A stretch of 24,643 bases of DNA. Source: Sporisorium sorghi. Lineage: Eukaryota; Basidiomycota; Ustilaginomycetes; Ustilaginales; Ustilaginaceae. Shown here in pieces: positions 8,840 through 17,868 of this stretch. Below the pieces are notes generated by a model. That model had not been told where the DNA came from and searched no databases. It worked only from the letters and a program-made list of their open reading frames with translations. The DNA lies in NCBI GenBank assembly GCA_023212695.1, contig JALCCG010000304.1:1-24643 (forward strand). The letters are read 5' to 3'. Both the position numbers and the translations under genes were made by a program. How positions within the stretch are numbered: position 1 is the first letter of the stretch; each line of letters opens with the position of its first letter.

Positions 8840-10574
8840 TCAGCTTCGGTGCGTGATGTCGACAGGCATAGCATCGAGTGGCGACAAGACGCCGAACCAA
8901 CGGGTGGGATCTGGACGAGGCATCTCGCCGGGCGAAGACAGATCGAAGCGGTCCAAGAACAAGAGCCTGCCGAAGCCACATCACCGATGTCAGTGCATCG
9001 CGCCCATCTCTCCATCACTAATCATGTGAGCGACTTACACGAACGCCTTGATCTCGGCGACGGCCCAATAGCGTCCAGGGCACTGGCGCGATCAACGGTC
9101 ATCTCTTCAAAGTCAGTTCCCTGACCTACCCGGGGACGGAAACACAAGCGGGTCACATACCATACGAGAGCCGTATCCGAACGGCGTCCAAGTACGAACC
9201 GTCTCGTTGCCGCCCACTCGGGCAGGTTGATCGCGTCGATGCTCTGGCGCGAAACGGGACTCGTCGAACGGCTCGAGCGTTCCTCTGAACGTCGGTGCTG
9301 TAGCGTGCGTGTCTGGCCACCACTGATGCTTCCGACCACCATTTCAGTCAGCTGTCGCTTTGCCACACCAACGCGGGCAACGGGCTACGCACCTGAGGAT
9401 TCAACCTGCTAGAATGAACGTTCCAGAACATCAACTGCACCACATCGCCCTGCCTCATCAGCACCTCCCTCACCCTCCCACCCTCCTCCTCCAGCACCCT
9501 CACCACCGCCTCCGCCGTACACAGCCTGGGCACCGTCTGGGCGCAGTACACGCGCAGCACCTCGTTCACCAGCTGGTCGAGCAGCGGCAGCTTCACCTCG
9601 CGCAACCACTCTGGCCTCCGGACCAACTGCTCCGTGCTCTCCCCTGCCATGTTCTTCAACTTGCGCAGCTCGTCCCGAACGCGGTGTAGTTTCGCGGGCT
9701 GTTGAGCGAGGATGCACAGCAGCCAGGCGGCGGCGTGGGGAGATTGGGTGGACGCGAGCCACGCGGTTCTGAGCACCACGGCTACGGCGTCCTGATGCAC
9801 CTGGGCGTGCGTTTGGCGCAGTTCGTCGAAGAGGTCGCGGATTTGGGCGGAGCATTCGTCGCGGTGCTGCTCGAGCTGCTCCTCGACTGCGCTGTACATG
9901 CTGTCCCTCGCAGCGACGGCTTCTGGGGACGGTGTGCCGGCGGTGAACGACGCCAGTTGCCCGTCCCACGCGCGGAACACGCGGTGAGCTGAAGCGAACG
10001 AGGGCGTGAAGAGCGCCTCCATCGTCGCGCGGAACAACAGCCCACCCGATAGCTCACACAGATCCGCTTCGCCCACCTCGACTGCATCTAAGCCCCGTGC
10101 GACAGCGCGCACAAAGCGCTGCTGCAGCACGCCCAGCCGCTCCCCTGAGAACAGCCGCGCCGAGTGCTGCAGCGTATCCTGCCCCCCGCTGTGGGCAAAC
10201 CACGCAGCGCATCGAGCAGACATGCGCCACATCCCCGCAGACTGCACATGCAGCTGCCCCACGCCAAACGCGCCCGGCTGGCGAAGCACGTCCTGGATCG
10301 CGAGCGCGTCGCCGACGTACACGCTGCTGGTGCCCAAGGTGGGGTGGGGGAGGCGGAAGACGCTGCCGTAGCGCGAGAGGTGTGAGAGGAGCGTGTCGCG
10401 GCAGTGCGGGGTGTGGGCGGCTAAGGGAAGGGGGGCGAGCGGCGGCCGTGGCGGTGTGTTGAGGGGGGTGGAGCGAGGGAGGAGGCGTGAAAGGAGGAAC
10501 ACGGTGAGGAGAAGGACGAGGGAGGCGGTGACGGTGATGGTGGGCAGGTCAGCGTGAAGCTGGAAGGAGAACAT
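8840..10574 (-). CDS. cytochrome P450 (CYP7/CYP8-like class), four exons
   Basis: Reconstructed as complement(join(8840..8966, 9039..9082, 9161..9322, 9393..10574)), 1515 nt, 504 aa. The ATG at 10574 has A at -3. A hydrophobic anchor lies at about residues 12-32, so the enzyme should sit in the ER membrane. The K-helix ExxR is E338-R341 (NEVLR). The haem loop FGYGSRM continues across intron 2 into CPGR, giving F442-G-Y-G-S-R-M-C449, with C449 as the iron ligand. Exon 4 gives a typical P450 end (RWFGVLSP, then TGA). The I-helix (272-284, WLASTQSPHAAAW) lacks the usual acid-Thr pair; this resembles CYP7/CYP8 sterol and prostanoid P450s. All three introns are GT-AG with a CTGAC branch site. Substrate unknown; a sterol or other lipid is a guess. 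It is transcribed divergently from the MTG2-like gene. Confidence 0.9.
8967..9038 (-). other. P450 intron 3
   Basis: Intron of 72 bp with donor GTAAGT and acceptor CAG; the branch site CTGAC is at 8989-8993 on the minus strand. Removing it joins the 44-nt exon 3 to the last exon and keeps the P450 C-terminal frame open to TGA at 8840. Confidence 0.85.
9083..9160 (-). other. P450 intron 2, splits the haem-binding motif
   Basis: Intron of 78 bp with donor GTATGT and acceptor CAG; CTGAC is at 9112-9116. It falls between the Met and the Cys of the haem signature, so the haem ligand is invisible in any unspliced reading frame. Confidence 0.88.
9323..9392 (-). other. P450 intron 1
   Basis: Intron of 70 bp with donor GTGCGT and acceptor CAG; CTGAC is at 9347-9351. 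Phase 0, after Q394. The next exon continues with WWPDTH and DESRF, as expected in the segment before the P450 haem loop. Confidence 0.82.
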
Positions 10575-10661
10575 CGTGGTGGGATGGTGTGGTGATGAGG
10601 CTGGTAGGGAGGCTCTGAGAGGGATGACCAATGAGAACAGTGGAAGCGAGTAGCAGGGATT

Positions 10662-10669
10662 GTATATAC
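10662..10669 (-). promoter_or_regulatory. TATA-like box of the P450 gene
   Basis: The minus strand reads GTATATAC about 90 bp upstream of the P450 ATG at 10574. This is a usual TATA distance for a fungal gene with a short leader. A TATA box suggests a regulated rather than a constitutive gene. Confidence 0.5.
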
Positions 10670-10804
10670 TCAGATGCAGCACGCACTGCACGCATGGCCA
10701 AGACGACAGAGCTCGATACGACTTGAGCTAAATCTCACGTTTGACCTTTCATACTCTGGAGTCTGAGGACGAGAATAACGTTCGAAAGGAGCAGCGAACG
10801 CTTC

Positions 10805-10857
10805 TTGTTGATATCGGATAGCACGTCTCGTCTTCCGTATACCACTGATATCAACAA
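10805..10857. repeat. perfect 11-bp inverted repeat, 31-bp spacer
   Basis: The left arm TTGTTGATATC (10805-10815) and right arm GATATCAACAA (10847-10857) are exact reverse complements; each arm contains the palindrome GATATC. The arms sit inside the divergent P450/MTG2 promoter. A binding site for a dimeric regulator is possible; coincidence is not excluded. Confidence 0.7.
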
Positions 10858-11254
10858 CGGCGATTCGATTGAGCATCGCAAGCTGACCTCGGTGAACGCC
10901 GTGATGAAAGAGGCAGAAACAAGCTCTCAACTTTCAGCGATAAACGCTTCACACCCTGCAAGGCTGCCAGATCGGCTTTTCATTACTGTTGTCTGCGACC
11001 TTCTGCTCCCCCCTTTGGAGTGAACGGAAAGGAGGCCGCCGTGAAGAGCTTGATCTAGCTCAAGGGCTTCTTCTTATGAGAAAGAGTCTGAAATGTCAAA
11101 AAGCGCAAAGAGAGAAAGAATCTCGGAAGCCGGAATAAAAGATTTTTAGCTTTTGTTCGACTGGAAGACGAGACCCTGAAAAGCATCCCTTTCTCCTTCC
11201 CACCATCAGCACTCCTTGCTTGCTTCCTGTCGAAAGCAATCGATCGCCCTCGTC

Positions 11255-14134
11255 ATGGCAGCCACGCGTACCTGGCTCAGGCTGCGCCCTCTGCTCGCTG
11301 CTCAACATGCTTCGAGCTCGCGAATTCCTCTTGCATCTGCCCGGCATTTCGCATCTTCAGCAAGAACAGCATCAGAAGACTACAAGTTCGGCGAAGACCT
11401 AGCACCGCCATTGCAAAGCAACACGTCACCATCAACACCACCATCCGACTCGAGCCTCGCCAGGACCGTCTTTGTGCGCCCCAAGGACGGAAAGCATCTC
11501 GTCTCGGTCGTACACACGCTCTCGCTTCTCTCGCAGCTCGCGTCCAAGTTTGGACCTGTCCAGCACTTTCATTTCCCACGCGAGCCTGGCTCAAACCGAC
11601 TTTTGGGCTATGGCAGCGTCACCTTTGTCGATAGGGAGAGCCTGCAAAAGGCGCTCTCGAACGATGGCATCCACAGCGTTGTGCTGCCACCCATCGTACC
11701 GTCTCGAGCTCCACGCTCGTATCTTGCCGATGAAGGTCATGCCCGTCTCGTAGGCATGGGTCAACTCGTCAGCTGCGATCCTCCGAGCGAACACGCCACT
11801 GCTCAGCAGACGCATCTGTCCTCTCGCTCCCTCCAAAACCCTGCGGCGATGCGTCCTGGTTGGAACGACATAGCCCCGCTGTGTCACATGGAAGCAGCGC
11901 ATACATCGCGCTACTTTGTCGACCAGTCTCAGGCCACTGATGAAACGCCACAGGAGGCTATCATCCAGCACGACTCGAGCTTCTACCTCTCCACCGCGTC
12001 CGTTTCTGTCGAGATCAAGATGGAGCGCAGATCTTCTGCCCTGACCTCGCGGCCAAGCATGAACGTCAAGGGTCGACTCGGCGGCAACGCTTACAACAGC
12101 GGCTTATACGACAAAGTACGCACGGCGCTGCAGCAGTTTGGCGGGTTCGGCGACACTTTTCAAGAGCAAGGGTTGCTCAAGGAGTCGCTCAATCAACAGA
12201 ACGAGCAACAAGACGGCAAGAAATCTCGTTCCACAGCGCGGCGAACGCAGCTCAGGTCGACCAAAGGTCAGCAGCAGCAACGAGGTGCAGCCCCGCATTG
12301 GCAAAGCAACCGCTCTGCTCCGCGAAGAACTTTCTCCACCTCAGCCATCTCACCCACTGCTGAGCAGGTGAAAGCCAAACGCAAAGCAGAATGGCAGCGC
12401 AACCGACACTCGAACTTTGTCGATCAGCTCCACCTGCGCCTCGTAGGTGGCAAAGGCGGCGATGGATGTGTCTCGTTCCATCGCGAAAAGTTTGTTCAAT
12501 TCGGTCCACCGTCCGGAGGCAACGGAGGTTCAGGCGGATCCATCTACGTTCGAGCTGTCGAGGGTCCCACCACGCTCGCTCGCATCTCTCGTCGCTTTCG
12601 CGGCGCTGATGGTCCGCATGGACAGGGCAGCTTCCTGCACGGTAAAAAGGCCGACGACAAGTACATCGAGGTGCCCGTCGGCACCGTTGTGACTGCTACG
12701 AGGCGTCTGCGCATTCCAGAGGAGGAAGAGGCCGAGGAGTACTACCAGGATCTGTTGAGGCGCGCGGCAAAGGCGAAATGGGATCCGACGGGCGTGGTGG
12801 CTAAAGAAGATGCGGTGCTCGCCGCCGAGGAAGACGAGCGTAGACGACTGGCTCGGAGTCAGCCACCGCAGGAGATCGAGTATGAAGCCGAGGAGGCGAC
12901 GGCTGGTGACGATGATCTCTCCCTCAGCGAAAGTGCGGCAAAGCAGAAAAAGGCGGAACAAGAGCAAGAGATCGACGGAGAGGATCTGTTGGAACCCGAT
13001 GTGGCACGTCAGCTGCAAAACCTCCGCGACCGCGTCTGGCGTCACTATCCTCGTGCAGAAGAGACCAACTACCGCCGCAACGAGTTCCGAGCCGCCGAGA
13101 TGCGTCTTGCTCTCGACCGCCGTCGACGTCGTCGGTACCTCGCCCAATCTCAAGCCGCTGCCAATGCCGCTTCGCGCCTCTCACCCTCGACGACAGATCA
13201 ACAGCACTCCGCAGCCTCCGTCACGCCATACGAGGACGAAGAGGCATCCACCGAGCCCTGGCGCATCGATCTGGACGAGCCCACGCCCGCCGACTCGCCC
13301 GGCATCCTGCTCGCCTCTGGCGGTCGCGGTGGACTGGGCAATCCGACCTTCTTGTCGTCGGCCAACCGATCGCCCAAGTTCGCCACCCGCGGTGAATGGG
13401 GCGAATCGCTCGAAGTGATGCTCGAGCTCAAACGGCCGTCGGACATCGGCCTTGTGGGTTTGCCCAACGCGGGCAAATCCACCATCCTTCGATCCATCTC
13501 GGCCAGCAAGGCGCAGGTCGGACATTGGCGCTTCACCACGCTCTCGCCCAACCTCGGCGTGGTGCGCCTCGGCTCGGACGGCAACGTGATCGGCGTCGAC
13601 GAGTCCGAAGTCGAGGAAGGCTACGGCCGGGATGCTCTGCATGATGATGATGCGCCCGAAGAGTTCCGGCTGGTGCTGTCGGACATCCCCGGCTTGATCG
13701 ACGGTGCAGCGGACAACCGCGGCTTGGGACATGCGTTTTTGCGCCACATCGAACGGTGCTCCCTTCTCGCCTACGTTCTGGATCTGACCCAGCCGGAGCC
13801 CTGGACGGATCTCAAGGTGCTGCACAACGAACTCGCGTCGTATCGCTCGGATCTGCCCGCGGAAGCACGACTCGTCATCGTCAACAAGGCAGACCTGTTT
13901 GAACAGCCGCACGAGATCCAGGAGGCCAAGTCGAAGCTGGAGCGGATCCGCGCTCAGGCGACCGAGATCTGGGAGGACCAGCAGGCGGTCATCGGGACAG
14001 GAGGTGCGCCGATGAAGATTGTGACGCTGTCAGCCAAGAAGAAGCAAGGCACGCAGGGGTTGGCCAAGACGCTGGTCGAGTTGCTGCGGGTTCAGCGGGC
14101 CGAGAGCGAAGTTGTGCAGCAGAAGTTTGAATGA
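11255..14134 (+). CDS. MTG2: mitochondrial Obg-family GTPase (MTG2-like) with N-terminal RRM-like extension
   Basis: Protein of 959 aa; the ATG at 11255 has G at -3 and +4. Residues 1 to about 40 are rich in Arg, Ala and Ser with no early acid, like a mitochondrial presequence. Residues 69-138 look like an RRM: TVFVRPKDG as strand 1 and LLGYGSVTF as RNP1. A second presequence-like stretch (APRRTFSTSAIS) is at about 354-366. The Obg fold starts near 387 (VGGKGGDG) and is split by a charged insertion of about 170 aa (480-686). The G domain has G1 GLPNAGKST (about 735), G3 DIPGLID (about 810), G4 NKAD (877) and G5 LSAK (about 925). In yeast, Mtg2 helps assemble the large mitochondrial ribosome subunit. 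The GTPase call is very sure. Whether the N-terminal 350 aa stay attached, and what they bind, is not known. Confidence 0.93.
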   Translation: MAATRTWLRLRPLLAAQHASSSRIPLASARHFASSARTASEDYKFGEDLAPPLQSNTSPSTPPSDSSLARTVFVRPKDGKHLVSVVHTLSLLSQLASKFGPVQHFHFPREPGSNRLLGYGSVTFVDRESLQKALSNDGIHSVVLPPIVPSRAPRSYLADEGHARLVGMGQLVSCDPPSEHATAQQTHLSSRSLQNPAAMRPGWNDIAPLCHMEAAHTSRYFVDQSQATDETPQEAIIQHDSSFYLSTASVSVEIKMERRSSALTSRPSMNVKGRLGGNAYNSGLYDKVRTALQQFGGFGDTFQEQGLLKESLNQQNEQQDGKKSRSTARRTQLRSTKGQQQQRGAAPHWQSNRSAPRRTFSTSAISPTAEQVKAKRKAEWQRNRHSNFVDQLHLRLVGGKGGDGCVSFHREKFVQFGPPSGGNGGSGGSIYVRAVEGPTTLARISRRFRGADGPHGQGSFLHGKKADDKYIEVPVGTVVTATRRLRIPEEEEAEEYYQDLLRRAAKAKWDPTGVVAKEDAVLAAEEDERRRLARSQPPQEIEYEAEEATAGDDDLSLSESAAKQKKAEQEQEIDGEDLLEPDVARQLQNLRDRVWRHYPRAEETNYRRNEFRAAEMRLALDRRRRRRYLAQSQAAANAASRLSPSTTDQQHSAASVTPYEDEEASTEPWRIDLDEPTPADSPGILLASGGRGGLGNPTFLSSANRSPKFATRGEWGESLEVMLELKRPSDIGLVGLPNAGKSTILRSISASKAQVGHWRFTTLSPNLGVVRLGSDGNVIGVDESEVEEGYGRDALHDDDAPEEFRLVLSDIPGLIDGAADNRGLGHAFLRHIERCSLLAYVLDLTQPEPWTDLKVLHNELASYRSDLPAEARLVIVNKADLFEQPHEIQEAKSKLERIRAQATEIWEDQQAVIGTGGAPMKIVTLSAKKKQGTQGLAKTLVELLRVQRAESEVVQQKFE

Positions 14135-14385
14135 ACAAAGCTGTTGCTCATCTCATGAACGAACAAAGGTGTTAGGCAAGCGGACACGGACGAGGTTGTG
14201 CAGTTGAACAGATTTGCATTGGCAAGAATGAACCGAACGGGAAGAGACGGTTGACGAACCCAAAACGAAACCACCAAGAGGCTGCTCAGATTGAAGCAGG
14301 GATCGAAGCGAGCAGGGAAGCGCGGTGGACTCGACCTCTGAAAACTCTGTTCGAGGGAGAGTCTACACTGCTTGACGAAACGCAT
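14135..14385. other. convergent 3' spacer, MTG2-like / GH5
   Basis: A 251-bp gap between the stop codons of two converging genes. It should hold both 3' UTRs. No clear terminator hairpin or gene is seen. Confidence 0.5.
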
Positions 14386-16059
14386 TTAGCAACGGATACC
14401 GTTAGGCCTCCTAGTAGGGTCCTTAGGAATCCATCCGTACTGGAGACCCTTCTGGTAGCTCCAGTCCTCAGCAGCCCTGGGTTCGGTCTTCCACGTCCAC
14501 ATCATCCAACCGACACCGCCCTCATTAGCATCGACCTGCGCCTCCCACATGCTGCCCAACAGCCTCTTGTAGTTGCTCGTGAACGTCGAAGCGTCGCCGG
14601 TTCTGCCGTAGCAGTCGGCGCTGGTGCCCGTGGAGCCCTCGAACGTTCCCGCGTACCTGCTGCCCGTGTTGCGGCCGTTCAGCCCCTCTGCGCAGTCCGT
14701 GAACGCCGGGGTCCACTCGCCGATGATCTGCGGGTGGATCGTGTTCGCCGCGGCCCATTTGGGCTTGAGGGAGCAGTAGTAGTTGATGCGGTCCGTGGCG
14801 GAGAGGGCGATGGAGGCGGCGTCGAAGATGGTGTAGACGTGCGTGTCGATGGCGACGGCCTGGTAGTTAGGGGGAAGAGCCTTGGTGCTCCAGTAGTCGG
14901 AGAAGGCGGGGCTGATGAACATGTCGCTGATGACGACGAGCAGTGGGGATTCGGGTTGGTCGCGGCCGTTGGGGTAGCGGACCACCTCGTAAGCGCGCGC
15001 GTAGAAATCGAGCACGACATTCTGGTCCGTGTTGGGCTCGTTGAGCAGCTCGATCGACGACACCGAGTTGGCGTACTGCGGCTGCGAAAACTCGCGCGAC
15101 ATGGTCTGCAGGATATCAATGGTGCGCTGCACGTTGGTCGCATTGCCCGCCCACTCGTTGACACCGCGGCGGCCGCCGTGGTCGTAGCCGTTCTGGTTAC
15201 CCGGTGCAGCGTGCAGGTCGACGAGCACCTTGACGCCGTACTTGGAGCACAGCTGCGCCGCCTGCTTGAGCAGATCCCACTGGTTGAGCTTGAGGAACGG
15301 CTCACCAGGGCCAACCTCGAACGCCCAGTAGCCGATCGGGATGCGCACGTGGTTCAAGCCAGCATTGGCGATCTGCCTGATGTCGTACTCGCTGACAAAC
15401 GTGTTGAGGTGCCTCTGCAGGATCGACACGGCCTGATCGCGCGGCTGGAGCGAACCGAACGTCCACTCGTCCACAATGGCAGAGTTGCCAGTCGACGCAA
15501 AGATGCTCGGCGTGATGAACGTCTCCAGCACCAGCCAGCCGCCGAGCGACACACCGCGAACTTTAGCCGTCGACGACGTGTACGGCCATCGGAGCGGCGG
15601 CAGCACGCGCTCGACCAGCCCACCCGTCGAAACACTCGTCGAGCCACTGGTCGAGCCACCCGAGCCGCCACCCATGACGCCCAGCAGCCGGCGCTCGGGC
15701 TTGCCACGACGACGCCTGAAGCCGACGGGCAGCTTAGGCAGCGGGATGGGCGCCGGGAAGGAGCTGATGATGTTGGCCACCTTGTCCAGGACGATGGTGG
15801 CGACGACGCGTGGGTTGACGGCGGAAGCACCGCGCGAGTTGCCCGTGGTGATGGGGAACTGGATCTTGCCCGAGGCAGGGACGGGAGCCGAGGGCGCAGC
15901 GGCGGCGGCGGCGGCGGCGGCGGAGGAGGAGGAGGAGGAGACGGCAGAGGGGATCACGGCGGCGTTGGCCGGGCTGCCTGCGTTAGGGTTGGGATTGGCA
16001 GCTTGGCCAAGGGCAGAGCCCACCAGCAGAGCTGCTGCGAAGAGCGAGTTGAACTTCAT
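14386..16059 (-). CDS. EXG1: secreted exo-beta-1,3-glucanase, glycoside hydrolase family 5
   Basis: Protein of 557 aa, single exon. A signal peptide covers residues 1-18 (hydrophobic core, then ALG before Q19). It is followed by a low-complexity pro-region with Ser (41-46) and Ala (47-55) runs, a basic RRRR site (115-118) and RR (123-124) that Kex2-type proteases could cut, and a Gly/Ser linker (130-148). The catalytic domain starts near 166 (VRGVSLGGWLVLE). E341 in LLNEPN is the expected acid/base and E448 in IIGEWTPA the expected nucleophile. Yeast Exg1 (about 450 aa) has the same plan with a shorter pro-region. It should release glucose from beta-1,3-glucan in the cell wall or medium, in wall remodelling or nutrition. 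No GPI signal is visible. The family call is firm; the exact linkage preference is inferred. Confidence 0.94.
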   Translation of the reverse strand: MKFNSLFAAALLVGSALGQAANPNPNAGSPANAAVIPSAVSSSSSSAAAAAAAAAPSAPVPASGKIQFPITTGNSRGASAVNPRVVATIVLDKVANIISSFPAPIPLPKLPVGFRRRRGKPERRLLGVMGGGSGGSTSGSTSVSTGGLVERVLPPLRWPYTSSTAKVRGVSLGGWLVLETFITPSIFASTGNSAIVDEWTFGSLQPRDQAVSILQRHLNTFVSEYDIRQIANAGLNHVRIPIGYWAFEVGPGEPFLKLNQWDLLKQAAQLCSKYGVKVLVDLHAAPGNQNGYDHGGRRGVNEWAGNATNVQRTIDILQTMSREFSQPQYANSVSSIELLNEPNTDQNVVLDFYARAYEVVRYPNGRDQPESPLLVVISDMFISPAFSDYWSTKALPPNYQAVAIDTHVYTIFDAASIALSATDRINYYCSLKPKWAAANTIHPQIIGEWTPAFTDCAEGLNGRNTGSRYAGTFEGSTGTSADCYGRTGDASTFTSNYKRLLGSMWEAQVDANEGGVGWMMWTWKTEPRAAEDWSYQKGLQYGWIPKDPTRRPNGIRC

Positions 16060-16210
16060 ATCTTTGATTGATCGAGGTCGTCACTGGTCAGGGAGCCGGG
16101 TAGAGAAGAAGAGACAGAGGCGGCCCAGGTATTGGGTTAAGGGGGAGGAGATGGGGTGTTGGACAGGACGAGGGGAGCATCTCGAAAGAATCTGACGGAC
16201 AAAGAGGTGG

Positions 16211-16216
16211 TTTATA
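16211..16216 (-). promoter_or_regulatory. TATA box of the GH5 glucanase gene
   Basis: The minus strand reads TATAAA about 150 bp upstream of the GH5 ATG, within AATATAAACC. The spacing fits a fungal core promoter with a leader of around 100 bases. Confidence 0.5.
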
Positions 16217-17029
16217 TTCGAAAGCGTCGAGCGTTTGCTCTCGCACAGCGACGACGACGAAAACGCTCAAAGATGCAACGACGACGAGCAGAGTAGAGCG
16301 ACCGATGTCTCGCAGAACGCCCTGGTCGTCTCAAGCTGAAGGGAGGACTGAAGCGCATTACTGAACGCGAAGGTTTCCGGGCTGCACGTTGAGAGCCAGA
16401 GACACATGAGCGGAGGTCGATTTGTGACGTTTGGTGCATAGCGCATGCGTGCGGCAGCTGGGCATCCAAGGCATGAAAAGAACGAGCACGGGGAGAGGGC
16501 CAGCCACGGGGAACCAGGCTGCTAAGCGAAGGACTCAAAGAAGAGACAGGGCGACGGGATTCGAGTCGGGTCGAGAATGTCTACTGCTATCATTCTCAGT
16601 GCTATCTTGGACAGGCACAATGTGCGAGATGACAACAGACAATAACACACGCCACATGCCAAGCAAGCCTGTAACAAAGCCACGCCAAAAAGCGATTCTT
16701 GGCCCGCCATGAATTACAGTAGAGCGTTCTACAGCACAAGATCTGAGGAAGGGTGGATAAATGCGTTTTCTGAAACGGCGGGTAAGTGGCGGAGTTTGGT
16801 GGGTGATGGTGGTGGTGGTGGTGTGGTGGCTGGACCCGCCGTCTTGGGAGGCTTGCGGAAGGAGTGCAAGGTGCAGATCGTCTTGCTGCAGCGCTAGACC
16901 GTAAGCGAGAACTCAGAAGAAGCGCCTCAGCTCTATCTCTCTGGCTGTGGTTATGCTATTGCTGCTATCGCGGTCTCTGCTTTCGCTCTTCAACGATGAG
17001 ACAGAAGAGCACACACGTTTCTGAACGAG

Positions 17030-17035
<6 letters not shown>

Positions 17036-17062
<27 letters not shown>
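17036..17062. repeat. CT dinucleotide microsatellite
   Basis: About 13 CT units, followed by CAG. The arrangement resembles a 3' splice site, but no exon can be identified on either side. Confidence 0.85.
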
Positions 17063-17798
17063 AGGGCCATTTTTAGCCTGTTTCATCTGAGTGCCGAAAA
17101 AAAAGATAGCGCGGGCGCTACGATTACAAACGCATCCAGCTGAAACACGGTAGCGCCGCGTGTGAAGATTCTGAGATCCTTTCGAGCGGCGTTGCTTTGC
17201 GATCTAAGGAACGACGGTGGTGATTCAGGGCGGCAAAGAGACTCAATAGCCGCTTTGTCAACTTACTGTGTGCTGCTCTGCGCTGATCAAAGGGCAACGC
17301 TCGAGGGTCGGATTGCAAAACTTCAACTTCAGACCAGGCCAAGAGAAAAAGCCAGCAATACTCACACACCCGCACGCCAGCTTTAGTGAGCAACAAGTTT
17401 GCCAGAGACAATATGAGAGGGGATAGCAAGCTCAATGAGCTACAGTATCAGAGTAAGTGGCGCTTAGAAAATGTTCTGGAACTCGGTGCTGCCACTGCCC
17501 AAGCGAGCCTCATGCACACATGGTGACAAGGGAATGGATTGGATGTTGTTGGGCCTCTCACAGCTGCTGCAGGCAGCGAAGCATTTCTAGGATTTTTGCC
17601 TGTCAATTTCATGCGCCCACATTCCTCGTCGTCGTCGTGCAAGGTGTGCAGCGTGGCAGTTGCATCCACCATCAGCGCAGCGCTGTTTGGTTAGTCGAGA
17701 CCACAGTGATGTAGGTGGTGAATGCAACGATGATCGATGTTCGATGTGGTGATGTCTCGCCAACTTGGGGGATCGATCGGATTGACAAGGCGATGTGC

Positions 17799-17827
17799 TG
17801 CTGTTGTTGTTGTTGCTGTTGTCCTCA

Positions 17828-17860
<33 letters not shown>

Positions 17861-17868
17861 TCGTCGTC
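17799..17868. repeat. trinucleotide repeat block (TGT/TGC, then TCG)
   Basis: Imperfect TGT/TGC units are followed by about a dozen TCG units with one TCA interruption. The block is non-coding as far as can be seen, though every frame through it stays open. Confidence 0.8.

Larger units (their letters stand above)
10575..11254. promoter_or_regulatory. divergent promoter region between P450 and MTG2-like gene
   Basis: These 680 bp lie between two divergent starts and contain no supported gene. They hold a TATA-like box on the minus strand about 90 bp before the P450 start, an 11-bp perfect inverted repeat (10805-10857), and A/T-rich sequence (11130-11155) near the start of the MTG2-like gene. 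It probably drives both genes. Confidence 0.6.

Noticed and set aside
7320..8984. A 554-codon open frame on the minus strand, opposite KRI1
   Set aside because: Antisense shadow of the acidic/Lys-rich KRI1 codons, giving Leu/Val runs. Its first codons overlap the last P450 exon and intron in another frame.
14251..16071. A 606-codon open frame on the plus strand, opposite the GH5 gene
   Set aside because: It is the antisense shadow of a GC-rich gene whose codons rarely give stops on the other strand. The translation is Arg/Val/Gly-rich without any domain, while the minus strand encodes a clear GH5 enzyme.
17036..17068. A pyrimidine tract ending in CAG that looks like a 3' splice site
   Set aside because: It is a plain CT microsatellite; no donor, branch site or exon with coding character was found around it.
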